From a virus: a stretch of 64,000 nt of DNA. Every line of letters begins with the position of its first letter. The first letter of the stretch is position 1. The translations under genes were made by a program, and so were the position numbers. Below are positions 48,431 to 55,952 of the stretch, one piece after another. The stretch lies in IMG/VR virus record IMGVR_UViG_3300024239_000011, positions 392,303-456,302 of that record. One strand, 5' to 3'. The notes beneath the pieces were generated by a model. That model was given only the letters and a program-made list of their open reading frames with translations, did no database searches and was not told where the DNA came from.

Positions 48431-48462
48431 CTGTGTGTTTATTTACCACGATAAACACACAG
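48431..48462. terminator. terminator hairpin with a promoter octamer in its loop
   Basis: Perfect 12-bp stem CTGTGTGTTTAT/ATAAACACACAG with A- and T-tracts outside, ending the 48512-50155 transcript. The late octamer GGTAAATA (48440-48447) spans the loop and part of one arm. Confidence 0.7.
48440..48447 (-). promoter_or_regulatory. T4-type late promoter octamer
   Basis: GGTAAATA, minus strand; predicted start about 48434, 28-nt leader to ATG 48406. Confidence 0.5.
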
Positions 48463-48511
48463 TTTTTTATTTGTAGTGGCACTAGATTACTTTAATACCA
48501 TACTGTTGTAA

Positions 48512-50155
48512 TTATATCACATACTCTACAAGCCAACGTGTTTCATCACTAGTGCCTTCGTAGGTGAATACCTTATTCCCATCCCCGCTAATGGTAATGA
48601 ATAATGCATCATCATAAGTTGCGGTGTGTTCCCACCCACTACCAGTATTTGTAAACAAATACGAGACCGGATTTGTTGGCGAACTCGTGGCTGTATAAGA
48701 TTGAGATACAACCAATTTTGTACCATCGTCACTTAATTTCACATTTACACCAAACCTAGCATCTTGTACGGGAAGTGGATGCTCAATAACAATAGGCGTG
48801 CCCCACGAATTCCACCCAGTCCCTTTTTGATAAATGTACACGGCGCCAGCACTTGTAATACCACCAACCGCAGTATTACCATCGCCGACTGCCAACACCG
48901 ACCCATCCGCTGAGCATGAAATAGATGAGGCAACACGACTAATCGTCCCAACAGGGGTAGAACCGCCACCTTGCTGATAAATTTTAATTTGCGATCCAAC
49001 CAATGCAAAGAGGTACGAAATACCACCTACAAACGCCGTATCCATGTTATATGATTGCGATGTCGTATCCAACTGGTTCCACCCACTAGATGAACCAGTT
49101 GTCGTAGTAAAGGTAAGACCACCATTACATGACCCAAAAACAAAACCATCATTTTGAGAATGAACAATTGCACGATGCACTTTGTTTTGATCGGCATTAT
49201 TTGGTTGGTATACAGAACCGTCACTAGTCCGAATAACTAGATAAGATTTGTACTCCCACGTATTCAAATTTTGATATGAATAGGCATATGCGCCTAATTC
49301 ATTTCCTAACGAAAAAGCACCCAAACTTAAGTTACCAGAACTAGAGGTATACCCACCAACAACATTTGGAGTTTCAACCCAACCCGCCGATTTAACCCAA
49401 TATCGCAACGAACGATAACCATTTGCATCGCTCCCAAGCTCACGATTAAACATTATCGCAGTTCCGTTGCGATTTGTCTGAATACCTTTGCCATCCGGTC
49501 CATATGTCCATGCATTAAAATTACTTTTCACAAATGTTGCAACAATAGTCGATCCATTTGTTACATCAATAGTAAACGCCTGATCTGCACTGGCAGCCTT
49601 ACTATCAGTGGCTCTAATCGTAAAATTAGCCAATCCTGGCGTTGTAGGTATACCAGATAATTCACCAGTTGCAACATTAAGAGTTATCCCTGCGGGCAAA
49701 CTACCGGCAGACACACTATAAGTTATAGTATCTCCATTGGGATCGATGGCAGACAATGCATAGTTAAATGTTGATCCAACAATTACCGTTCCCAAACCAC
49801 CATTGGTAGTGGTCCAAATTGGTGCATCATTCACAATAGTTAATGAAAATGCACGATCATTTGAAAACACACCGTCACTGGCTCTAACTGTAAAATTGTA
49901 TACCCCAGGATTGTTTGTTGGCGTCCCAGTGATTTGATTGCTGCTAAGAGACATTCCATTGGGAAGTATACCGGAAAAAATGCTATAAGAAACCAATCCA
50001 TTCTCAGGATCAATTGCATTTAACGTATATGTAAAAGGAACATTTGCAGAAATAGTCCCTAAGGAACCTGATATTGTATTCCAAATAGGTGGTAGATTAC
50101 TGGCAACTTTAAATAATCCAGTTGGATTTAAATTTCCTTTAAACAATATACCCAT
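48512..50155 (-). CDS. surface protein: two Ig-like domains plus propeller-like region
   Basis: A 547-aa protein. Two cadherin-like (He_PIG) domains cover about 22-110 and 112-202, each with the pattern APIW...G.LGT...FTY.L.AIDP...(L/I)P.G..L....(I/L)(T/S)G.P (for example GILPNGMSLSSNQITGTPTN). The rest (about 205-547) has repeated blade-like strands (GTAIMFNRELGSDANGYRSL, SSISCSADGSVLAVGDGNTA, GVNVKLSDDGTKLVVSQS), a six- or seven-blade propeller-like fold. There is no signal peptide, and a perfect TATAAATA is at 50190-50197, so a virion adhesin is inferred. It resembles the FG-GAP protein in design but not in repeats. Confidence 0.75.
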   Translation of the reverse strand: MGILFKGNLNPTGLFKVASNLPPIWNTISGSLGTISANVPFTYTLNAIDPENGLVSYSIFSGILPNGMSLSSNQITGTPTNNPGVYNFTVRASDGVFSNDRAFSLTIVNDAPIWTTTNGGLGTVIVGSTFNYALSAIDPNGDTITYSVSAGSLPAGITLNVATGELSGIPTTPGLANFTIRATDSKAASADQAFTIDVTNGSTIVATFVKSNFNAWTYGPDGKGIQTNRNGTAIMFNRELGSDANGYRSLRYWVKSAGWVETPNVVGGYTSSSGNLSLGAFSLGNELGAYAYSYQNLNTWEYKSYLVIRTSDGSVYQPNNADQNKVHRAIVHSQNDGFVFGSCNGGLTFTTTTGSSSGWNQLDTTSQSYNMDTAFVGGISYLFALVGSQIKIYQQGGGSTPVGTISRVASSISCSADGSVLAVGDGNTAVGGITSAGAVYIYQKGTGWNSWGTPIVIEHPLPVQDARFGVNVKLSDDGTKLVVSQSYTATSSPTNPVSYLFTNTGSGWEHTATYDDALFITISGDGNKVFTYEGTSDETRWLVEYVI

Positions 50156-50189
50156 AGCACCACCTATTGTTTTGAACAGATTTATTTAG

Positions 50190-50197
50190 TATTTATA
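50190..50197 (-). promoter_or_regulatory. T4-type late promoter (perfect octamer)
   Basis: TATAAATA, minus strand; predicted start about 50184, 29-nt leader to ATG 50155. Confidence 0.75.
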
Positions 50198-50745
50198 TCA
50201 GAACAACTTTAGGTTCTTGACCTAGATTGGAGGATCACCTTCCCCCTTTCGGAGGAAGAAGGTGATTGTTTTGACCTGAGTTGTCGGATTCATCAGACGA
50301 GGAAATAGCAGTAGGCGGACTGGCGAGTTTCCTACCTTCCTCTTACCTTCCATGCCGAAATCGGCATCCAGTCGGGACCACGGGAGAACCCTGATGATGA
50401 TTCACCGTGGCTGCTCGTTGTGGTTAGTCACAGCGCGAGCATTCTTTCACCAACGCATAACGCGATCCTAAAAACGGAAATTATCGTTTCCATTTAAGCG
50501 TAAATTGACAAAGATAATGGGTATTGTATGTCAATGCGATTGGCTTACCATCAGCAGCACTGATGTGTCCTCTTTGTGGTCTGGCGGGCACCCTACTAGC
50601 CATCTGCGGCATTCGGATTTTTCCAGTCGAGCGAAGGGTGCGCTCTCATACCCCCGGTCAGTCGTCCCGGCAATTCTTGGGCGGTTTAATACAGAACCCT
50701 CTTAACGAGTCGGGACTGTATCCTTGACTACCTATACGAGTCAAA
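50198..50745. ncRNA. 548-bp non-coding stretch with hairpins, possible structured RNA
   Basis: No convincing gene. Minus strand hairpins: ATCACCTTC/GAAGGTGAT with inner CTCC-GAAA-GGGG (near 50230-50270), TTGACT/AGTCAA (near 50733-50753), and ATACAG/CTGTAT enclosing CCC...GGG (near 50690-50721). A plus-strand promoter-like TTGACA (50505-50510), 16 bp, TATGTC exists. The base composition is more even than in neighbouring genes, and G/C-rich paired stretches recur. It does not show tmRNA, RNase P or group I intron signatures I could confirm. Confidence 0.3.
50505..50532 (+). promoter_or_regulatory. weak promoter-like element
   Basis: TTGACA, 16-bp spacer, TATGTC on the plus strand, facing the rightward half of the non-coding stretch. 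Good -35, poor -10. Confidence 0.3.
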
Positions 50746-51267
50746 TTACTTTCGTGCTTGTTTTGTTTCCTGTACCATTCCGGTAGGGATGCTTCCGCGT
50801 TTGATAAAGAAATCCAAGCGAGCGCCGGTTAGAGATGATGATTGATAATCAGACGAACCGGCACCGGTACGAATGTCAATGGTGATGGTCGTAAACGGCA
50901 TTAATAGGACGCTATTGATTGCTCGCATCGCCTTGTGAGCATCGCGTTCTGACTTGGCTTCCAAGTTCAAGGCATGCTCGTTGTACTCGATGCGCACCCA
51001 GCCCAATTTGAGCAGTTCGAAGATTAGCTTATCGCTGTAGCCATTGAACGCGATGTCCGACACCACGTCGTCATCAACCACTTCTGGGTCGATGTCGAAC
51101 CGTTCGGCATTCTCCAACGCAAATTCTTGGTGTGATTTCTCGTCGTCTGACTTCCCAACGTAGGCAACGTCGTTGTCGTGGACGTTGAACCAATACTTCA
51201 GACCCCGACTTCCAAGAGCCGGTACGAAATCCATTAGACTTTCTGTAAGTATCTCATTAATGCGCAT
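50746..51267 (-). CDS. unknown protein, candidate ejected effector
   Basis: A 173-aa protein beginning MRINEILTESLMDFVPALGS; L-T-E at 7-9 matches the T4-type capsid-targeting/prohead-protease site. Residues 28-100 (YWFNVHDNDVAYVGKSDDEK, EHALNLEAKSERDAHKAMRA) share the layout WYNV..G......K..H..FA..N...F and GW(V)RI..N with residues 28-115 of the divergent 449-aa protein: the two N-terminal domains are paralogous. The C-terminus (TITIDIRTGAGSSDYQSSSL, RLDFFIKRGSIP) parallels the next block in that protein (VMIELYAEGRCQSKTL). No Shine-Dalgarno; the late octamer at 51273-51280 puts +1 on the ATG. Confidence 0.6.
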   Translation of the reverse strand: MRINEILTESLMDFVPALGSRGLKYWFNVHDNDVAYVGKSDDEKSHQEFALENAERFDIDPEVVDDDVVSDIAFNGYSDKLIFELLKLGWVRIEYNEHALNLEAKSERDAHKAMRAINSVLLMPFTTITIDIRTGAGSSDYQSSSLTGARLDFFIKRGSIPTGMVQETKQARK

Positions 51268-51272
51268 ACGCT

Positions 51273-51280
51273 TATTTAGT
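51273..51280 (-). promoter_or_regulatory. late promoter octamer giving a leaderless start
   Basis: ACTAAATA, minus strand; predicted start 51267, the A of the ATG. Divergent from 51290-51297. Confidence 0.5.
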
Positions 51281-51289
51281 TTGTGGATA

Positions 51290-51297
51290 GCTAAATA
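51290..51297 (+). promoter_or_regulatory. late promoter octamer with 3-nt leader
   Basis: GCTAAATA, plus strand; predicted start 51303, ATG at 51306, no Shine-Dalgarno present. Confidence 0.5.
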
Positions 51298-51305
51298 CCT
51301 GCATC

Positions 51306-52655
51306 ATGACCATACCCAGCCTTACCGACTATCTATGTGAGAACTCTTCGGAGCCGTTAACTGAACGGACGACTGAAATTCGTCTCTGGTACAACGTGAA
51401 TACCGGGGAAGCGTTGGACACCAAGGGTAAAGATCATTTCGGGTTCGCGGCGGATAACGCCTCTTTGTTTGGTGTCGAGCATATTAATGTCGATGACGCA
51501 GACGTGGATGAAGACGGAGAAATGATCCCGCCTGACGACCGGTTGATGTCTACGGCATTTGCCAATGGCTGGGTCCGGATCAACATGAACGGTTGGGGTT
51601 TGCCCATCATCTGCACCGACCACCCCCGGAAGGCACAAAAGGCGCTCCGGTGGCTCGGGGATCGGCTTGAAGACCGGTCTGAGGTCATGATTGAACTCTA
51701 CGCCGAAGGGCGGTGCCAATCGAAGACCTTGCGGGGCGAGGAAGTCTACCAGTTTGCCAAGGATGGGCGGCTATACGAAGCCGCTGCGCGGGGTCCAGAG
51801 GACTATTTCGCGGCAGGGGTGGTTGGTGATGCACGAGTCTGTGTAATCGAAGCCAGCGATCTCCGGACGCTGTGGGAGACATGTGTTCGCGCGGTTGATC
51901 ATGTGGATGAGGTTCGGTGGCACATTCCAGAGCGTGGGTTCGGAACTTTATTGGGTGATGAAATATCTCAATTCATCATGGTACCGGAGTTAGATATCCC
52001 CGCCACCCCATTCAAGTTACGTCGCTCCCTCAAGGAGAACGCGGGAAGCCCAGTAATTATTAATGCCATCAAGCAGTTGTTTGCTCAGTATATTGGGACG
52101 ACCAACCTCAATAATTTTTTTGGGAAACATCGCTGGGTAAATCTACCCGAAATGATGGGACGAAACGCAAAGGGCGGATCGACAGTGATTCGGCGGCAGC
52201 GTGTCGTTATGCAAGTTTCGCAGGAAGTTGTTGACTTCATTCATCGTTTCACTGGTCGAATTGAAGATACCGGGTGGTTTGTATCCGAAATTACCCCGAA
52301 GGATAATGGTTTCGACTTGGTACTAGATGCCACTCCTAACTTTGATGTTATGGGGACATTGTATCATCCAGTACCGTCAGAACAATTGGATGAAATCCGG
52401 CAGAGTGGTATTCAGCCTGAAGGTACCCCCGGTAAGATTTTATTGGGACGCACCCCTGCTGCTGCCCGCTTAATCGCTCTGCGCAAAGTCACACAGGGTG
52501 AATGGAGTGGTGATATCGCCATTATTGAGGTCAATACCAAGAAGGCGCACGTAAAGTTCTATCAGCACCCTGATTTTGCCAATTGTATGTTTGCGTACCA
52601 GCCGATTTTTACCGGTGCCCTGCGCCATTCGCGAAAGAACGACTTGAAGCTATGA
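51306..52655 (+). CDS. two-part protein with ART-like C-terminus, candidate effector
   Basis: A 449-aa protein. The N-terminal 150 residues are a paralogue of the 173-aa divergent protein (IRLWYNVNTGEALDTKGKDH, GWVRINMNGWGLPIICTDHP). About 160-330 is unrecognised. The C-terminal 110 residues (GTLYHPVPSEQLDEIRQSGI, PGKILLGRTPAAARLIALRK, GDIAIIEVNTKKAHVKFYQH) have the YHxxxxxxLxxIxxxGI...L....A.A..I layout of ART/RNA 2'-phosphotransferase-like folds. The N-terminus has L-C-E and L-T-E sites (positions 10-12 and 18-20). It heads a plus-strand run with the ParB-like and nucleotidyltransferase genes. Activity is inferred only. Confidence 0.6.
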   Translation: MTIPSLTDYLCENSSEPLTERTTEIRLWYNVNTGEALDTKGKDHFGFAADNASLFGVEHINVDDADVDEDGEMIPPDDRLMSTAFANGWVRINMNGWGLPIICTDHPRKAQKALRWLGDRLEDRSEVMIELYAEGRCQSKTLRGEEVYQFAKDGRLYEAAARGPEDYFAAGVVGDARVCVIEASDLRTLWETCVRAVDHVDEVRWHIPERGFGTLLGDEISQFIMVPELDIPATPFKLRRSLKENAGSPVIINAIKQLFAQYIGTTNLNNFFGKHRWVNLPEMMGRNAKGGSTVIRRQRVVMQVSQEVVDFIHRFTGRIEDTGWFVSEITPKDNGFDLVLDATPNFDVMGTLYHPVPSEQLDEIRQSGIQPEGTPGKILLGRTPAAARLIALRKVTQGEWSGDIAIIEVNTKKAHVKFYQHPDFANCMFAYQPIFTGALRHSRKNDLKL

Positions 52656-53098
52656 CGTATCAAGTCCGGTACGGGCAATTACGTGCCCGTGATATTGTCA
52701 ATCTACTGGAAATGACCCCCGCCGCCATTCAGCGTAAGGCGACTTTTTATAACAAGCTGGAACATTCAATTCTCCGTGAAGGATTTCGTAACCCCATACT
52801 GGTGGTCGCTGGATACTGCCCGACCTTCTACGGGCATCGGTTGCCATCATCCATGCAGATGGATCGAACACAAATTTTGGTATGCTTTCGTCTTGGTGGC
52901 AGCCGTCTGTACGTTGCTCAGAAACATGACCTGATGGTTCCCTGTGTCATCAGCGATTTTGTTGGGCGGTTCCCCGATCTGGAACATCTACCTACCGTTG
53001 ATGCGGTGGCGGACAAATTCAAAGAACGTCCGGATTGGATCAGGTTCCTCGGTGATGGCGTCTACACCGCTGAGTTACCCCATACTCACCTTTATTGA
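52652..53098 (+). CDS. ParB/sulfiredoxin-fold-like protein
   Basis: A 148-aa protein starting MTYQVRYGQLRARDIVNLLE at 52652, overlapping the previous stop by ATGA. The middle follows the ParB-like N-terminal pattern: LEHSILREGFRNPILVVAG, then RLGGSRLYVAQKHDLMVPCV and ISDF. That fold includes ParB, Srx and some nucleases and ATP/CTP-binding enzymes. It lacks the long helix-turn-helix of true ParB, so partitioning is unlikely. An alternative is a phosphorylating or nuclease effector; neighbours suggest a shared job with the ART-like protein. Confidence 0.65.
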   Translation: MTYQVRYGQLRARDIVNLLEMTPAAIQRKATFYNKLEHSILREGFRNPILVVAGYCPTFYGHRLPSSMQMDRTQILVCFRLGGSRLYVAQKHDLMVPCVISDFVGRFPDLEHLPTVDAVADKFKERPDWIRFLGDGVYTAELPHTHLY

Positions 53099-53152
53099 CC
53101 CCACCTTTGCGTTAGTGATATCACGGTGCAGTTTTGAATGCGAGGTTACATT

Positions 53153-54097
53153 ATGGGCGGTGCTGCTTTCCCATCAATTGATGGATTGTCGCGGATTTTT
53201 CGCGAGCATCTTGAACCTACATTGCACTACGTCGCAGATGCTTTGGCTATCAAGGGTCTGACCTACGAGTATGTCCATGCGAATCTTGTAGGCAGCGTTG
53301 GGAAACAGCCGTCAAGTGGGGATATTGATATTGCCGTTGATGCCCGATTGTTTCCGCGCGATGTGCTGAGTGAAATTTACAAACACTCTCTGGCGCGCAA
53401 CGGCGCGGGAACCGTCATTTTTCGTAACGAGGACGTGGATCATCTGGTGATGACGGCTTGGCCGATTGTCGTGGATTATTACGGCGGCGTCCCGGTGTTC
53501 CTTCATGGTAAGGATGGGCATGAACTATACGTTCAGGTTGATTTCTCCTACGGAAACGCGGATTGGTTGAAATATTCACATTGGTCGCCTGGAAAATATC
53601 ACAGTGCATATCCTGGCGTCATGATCCAGACCTTGATGATGCTGCTGGTCAAGATGAACAAAGAGTTCGTCTGGACGGACGAGCATGGTTTGCTGGCGGA
53701 TGTCGGGTTGATCGTGGACGTGAACCGGGGTATGTATCGCCTGTGGCGGCTTCGCAAACGTACCGGGGATGAACCGAGCCGCGTTGATCCCGATTTCTGG
53801 GAGAGTAATTTCCGTCCGGATGGGAGGGAACCGCCGCGTTTCGCGCGTATTGGCTATATTAACGATCCTACGGAAGTCGTGCGCCTGACGTTGGGCGCGG
53901 GGGTGACGCCTGCGGATATCGACACTTTCGAGAAGCTGTGGGCGATTGTGGTTGACCGCAGCGCCAAGGGCGAGTTGCCGCCCGTCGCACAGATCAAGAG
54001 TCGGATGCTCGAAAGCCTAATCAAGCTTCCCATGAAAACGGAGTTCACCCGTGATCAGATGGAAAGCTTCCCGGTCTGGGCGGACGTTAAGGTGTAG
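53153..54097 (+). CDS. nucleotidyltransferase (pol-beta-like fold)
   Basis: A 314-aa protein starting MGGAAFPSIDGLSRIFREHL at 53153 (GAGG nine bases upstream; 53138 is an alternative). The NTase signature is clear: VGSVGKQPSSGDIDIAV (GS...DxD) and a third acidic residue in LYVQVDFSYG. The C-terminal 120 residues are helical. It should transfer NMP to a protein, RNA or small molecule; it resembles tRNA- or antitoxin-type NTases only in the core. Third gene of the plus-strand run; its end overlaps the convergent metallopeptidase gene by 11 bp. A role in modifying host targets is inferred. Confidence 0.78.
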   Translation: MGGAAFPSIDGLSRIFREHLEPTLHYVADALAIKGLTYEYVHANLVGSVGKQPSSGDIDIAVDARLFPRDVLSEIYKHSLARNGAGTVIFRNEDVDHLVMTAWPIVVDYYGGVPVFLHGKDGHELYVQVDFSYGNADWLKYSHWSPGKYHSAYPGVMIQTLMMLLVKMNKEFVWTDEHGLLADVGLIVDVNRGMYRLWRLRKRTGDEPSRVDPDFWESNFRPDGREPPRFARIGYINDPTEVVRLTLGAGVTPADIDTFEKLWAIVVDRSAKGELPPVAQIKSRMLESLIKLPMKTEFTRDQMESFPVWADVKV

Positions 54098-55079
54098 GGC
54101 GGCTCTGGGCGAGGTGTACCATGCGTTGGTATACCCGCTTCAGATACTCTTTCCATGCCTGCTTGGTATCCACCCAGTTGTTCTGGCGAATGTGCTGATA
54201 ATAGCTATGTAGCTTATCGTCGGCAGGACTGGTCCCGTGTTTGAGGATTGACGCTAGGTGCGTTTTGGCTGCGCCGAAGTCCCAATTGTTCTTGTGCAGA
54301 AGGTCCAATGCCGCATTGTTGGCATGGGCATCTACTTCGACTTTCTTGGTCAGGTAGTCGGCATTCAAGAGCGCCGGGTCATAATGCTCATCAGGGTGTC
54401 CCATTTCATCTCGATCATTGGGAAGTCCCCAGGTTTCGTCTTCTTTGGATAGGTATCGATCATCGCTCGTCGTCGCAGACAGGGCATCGGGCCACTTTTC
54501 GGCTTTTTCTTCCGGGGTCATGGACATAAGTTGATCCCATTCAATGCCACGGCGGGACATAAAAATGTCTGCTTTTCTGGTCCACTTCAGATTGGCACGT
54601 TTCATGCGCTTCGACTGGTGTAGATGAACCAGTTCGTGTGCCATGGTCCGCGCAATTTCGTGACAATAGCGGGCAATCATTGCTTCCCGTTCCGCCTGCT
54701 TCATTTTATATGGGACAAAATCCTTCACATCATCAGGGGACCATGCAGCCGGGATATCGAGTTTGAACATATGGCGGTTGCCACCCGATAAAAGAGTGTG
54801 TTTGCCACTGGGACGGTCAATGTCTTTTTTGGTGGATACGTTGAAGAAGACCGTTTGGAAAGCGGGATCGTGTGATATCCCGAATTCGGTCTTGAGGATG
54901 TACCCCAAGGTACCGTCTATGCGCCCCCGAAGACGATCAAGGAAGTATCCTCGAAAATCATCTGGCTCGTGCTGGACATGCTTCAACGTGTCTTCATAGG
55001 CGTGTTGAGCATCTTTCTTGAACCAGTGGTACGGGTTCGAGATATCGATACGTTCGTTGAGAAGTTCTTGAAGTTTCAT
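54087..55079 (-). CDS. putative zinc metallopeptidase, candidate ejected effector
   Basis: A 330-aa protein. HELVH (148-152) within TMAHELVHLHQSKR gives a zincin HExxH motif, and VEVDAHANNAALDLL (Glu248) is a candidate third ligand (gluzincin-like ExxxH). The N-terminus MKLQELLNERIDI contains L-N-E at 7-9, the T4-type capsid-targeting cut site. Upstream region 1-130 is helical with FFNVSTKKDIDRPSGKHTLL. Late octamer GATAAATA at 55104-55111 and an RBS-occluding hairpin at 55082-55106. If packaged, it could cleave a host protein early in infection; alternatively a DUF-type virion protease. Confidence 0.7.
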   Translation of the reverse strand: MKLQELLNERIDISNPYHWFKKDAQHAYEDTLKHVQHEPDDFRGYFLDRLRGRIDGTLGYILKTEFGISHDPAFQTVFFNVSTKKDIDRPSGKHTLLSGGNRHMFKLDIPAAWSPDDVKDFVPYKMKQAEREAMIARYCHEIARTMAHELVHLHQSKRMKRANLKWTRKADIFMSRRGIEWDQLMSMTPEEKAEKWPDALSATTSDDRYLSKEDETWGLPNDRDEMGHPDEHYDPALLNADYLTKKVEVDAHANNAALDLLHKNNWDFGAAKTHLASILKHGTSPADDKLHSYYQHIRQNNWVDTKQAWKEYLKRVYQRMVHLAQSRPTP

Positions 55080-55081
55080 CC

Positions 55082-55106
55082 ATACACCAGCTTGTTGCTG
55101 GTGTAT
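55082..55106 (-). promoter_or_regulatory. hairpin hiding the metallopeptidase ribosome-binding region
   Basis: Perfect 10-bp stem ATACACCAGC/GCTGGTGTAT with a 5-nt loop. On the minus-strand RNA the 3' arm ends three bases before the AUG. The late promoter octamer overlaps the outer end of the 5' arm, so a late start at about 55098 loses nearly all of that arm. Confidence 0.6.
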
Positions 55107-55111
55107 TTATC
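55104..55111 (-). promoter_or_regulatory. T4-type late promoter octamer
   Basis: GATAAATA, minus strand; predicted start about 55098, 19-nt leader to ATG 55079. Confidence 0.55.
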
Positions 55112-55295
55112 AGAAGAAACCCTTTGGCCACATGGAGTTCTCCATGCCGTGTTTCCGGATCGCATCCACACGGGTCATTACCTCATCGAACTCGTCGTCC
55201 GTGATGCCGAGTTTTTTGGCTTGACGCGCCGCCGAAGTGAATGCGAGGTACCACGAGTCATTGCTCGGGTGCTGGCGGATCGCCGCATGGATCAC
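55110..55295 (-). CDS. hypothetical protein (about 61 aa), start uncertain
   Basis: The frame ends WPKGFF at 55110 and contains SWYLAFTSAARQAKKLGITD, DEFDEVMTRVDAIRKHG, a plausible helical protein. The upstream part of this frame overlaps the Cys-cluster gene and reads like noise, so a GTG start near 55295 (or 55301/55316) is chosen. It would overlap the end of the upstream gene by about 38 bases. Function unknown. Confidence 0.45.
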   Translation of the reverse strand: MIHAAIRQHPSNDSWYLAFTSAARQAKKLGITDDEFDEVMTRVDAIRKHGMENSMWPKGFF

Positions 55296-55632
55296 CGCCA
55301 CCAGTACCGCGATCACGGTCCCGGACGAGATACCGGAGAATGCGTTCTCGGTTGTCGTTGAAGAGGGACATGCAGCATCCGGCGCCGAAGGCAGGGTTCC
55401 AGTCGGAACCAGGGCTTTTGACGATTCGCTCATATTCACCACATCGGTAGATGTCGAATCCGTCATGACTTTCATCGATCTCTAAGTACGCGCATTGATG
55501 CTTCGCCGCATCCCATACGCCAAAAACGCATGGACCCTTCTTACAACACATACCACTTCCGACACAAGGGGCGTAACCTTTCCACGCTCCGTGTTCACGT
55601 AGGTGGACGATTTCGTCATTGATACGGTACAT
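55258..55632 (-). CDS. YkgJ-like cysteine-cluster protein
   Basis: Start at 55632 (MYRINDEIVHLREHGAWKGY) or at the GTG 55704 that overlaps the previous stop. Cys pattern APCVGSGMCCKKGPCVFG, HQCAYLE, YRCGEYE and FGAGCC: about eight Cys arranged like the YkgJ/'zinc- or iron-chelating' cluster family, sometimes Fe-S binding. The last 30 residues (RDRDRGTGGGDPCGDPP) may be poorly conserved since they overlap another frame. The family has metal or redox roles; nothing specific is known for phages. Part of the small-gene run behind the promoter 55845-55873. Confidence 0.6.
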   Translation of the reverse strand: MYRINDEIVHLREHGAWKGYAPCVGSGMCCKKGPCVFGVWDAAKHQCAYLEIDESHDGFDIYRCGEYERIVKSPGSDWNPAFGAGCCMSLFNDNRERILRYLVRDRDRGTGGGDPCGDPPAPEQ

Positions 55633-55700
55633 GATCCAATCCCGCTGCGGAGCCGTCGCAGTGCATCGTCGCGGCGAGCCGTCCATCAATGTCGCGGTCG

Positions 55701-55802
55701 TCACCAGCTATGCCCGATGCCCTGATGCCATTCCAGCGTGTCGCCGTTTTTCATACGGATCAGCAGGTAGTGGTGGTGGTGTTTCGGCGGCTTGGCGGTC
55801 AT
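55701..55802 (-). CDS. 33-aa peptide gene with His tract
   Basis: ATG 55802 with AGGA eight bases upstream (55811 is an alternative), TGA at 55701 overlapping a GTG start of the next frame. It encodes MTAKPPKHHHHYLLIRMKNG followed by DTLEWHQGIGHSW, a small beta-like peptide with four consecutive His. It stands first behind a strong early promoter. Too short for family assignment. Confidence 0.5.
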   Translation of the reverse strand: MTAKPPKHHHHYLLIRMKNGDTLEWHQGIGHSW

Positions 55803-55844
55803 TGATTTCATCCTGAACGAACATACACGTCGGCTCGTTCAGTT

Positions 55845-55873
55845 ATAGTAATACATTTTTTGTCCAAAGTCAA
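55845..55873 (-). promoter_or_regulatory. sigma-70-like early promoter
   Basis: Minus strand TTGACT (55873-55868), 17-bp spacer, TACTAT (55850-55845). Confidence 0.75.
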
Positions 55874-55952
55874 TGCGGGTACCGATGTCCTTTTTATTGC
55901 GCTGCACGGGGCGCAACGTATCTTTATACGCTCGTTGCGCATCCACCGTGAG

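Noticed and set aside
50198-50745. tmRNA or group I intron in the non-coding stretch
   Set aside because: I could not find a tag peptide ending in -AA with adjacent T-arm, nor the conserved P7 core of group I introns; it is kept only as an unassigned structured region.
52652-53098. True partition ParB
   Set aside because: It has only the N-terminal ParB/Srx-like pattern; the helix-turn-helix and dimer domains, and a ParA gene, are missing.
55258-55475. Two overlapping minus-strand frames both read as full-length genes
   Set aside because: The upstream half of the 55110 frame is low-complexity noise over the Cys-cluster gene, so only its C-terminal part was accepted.
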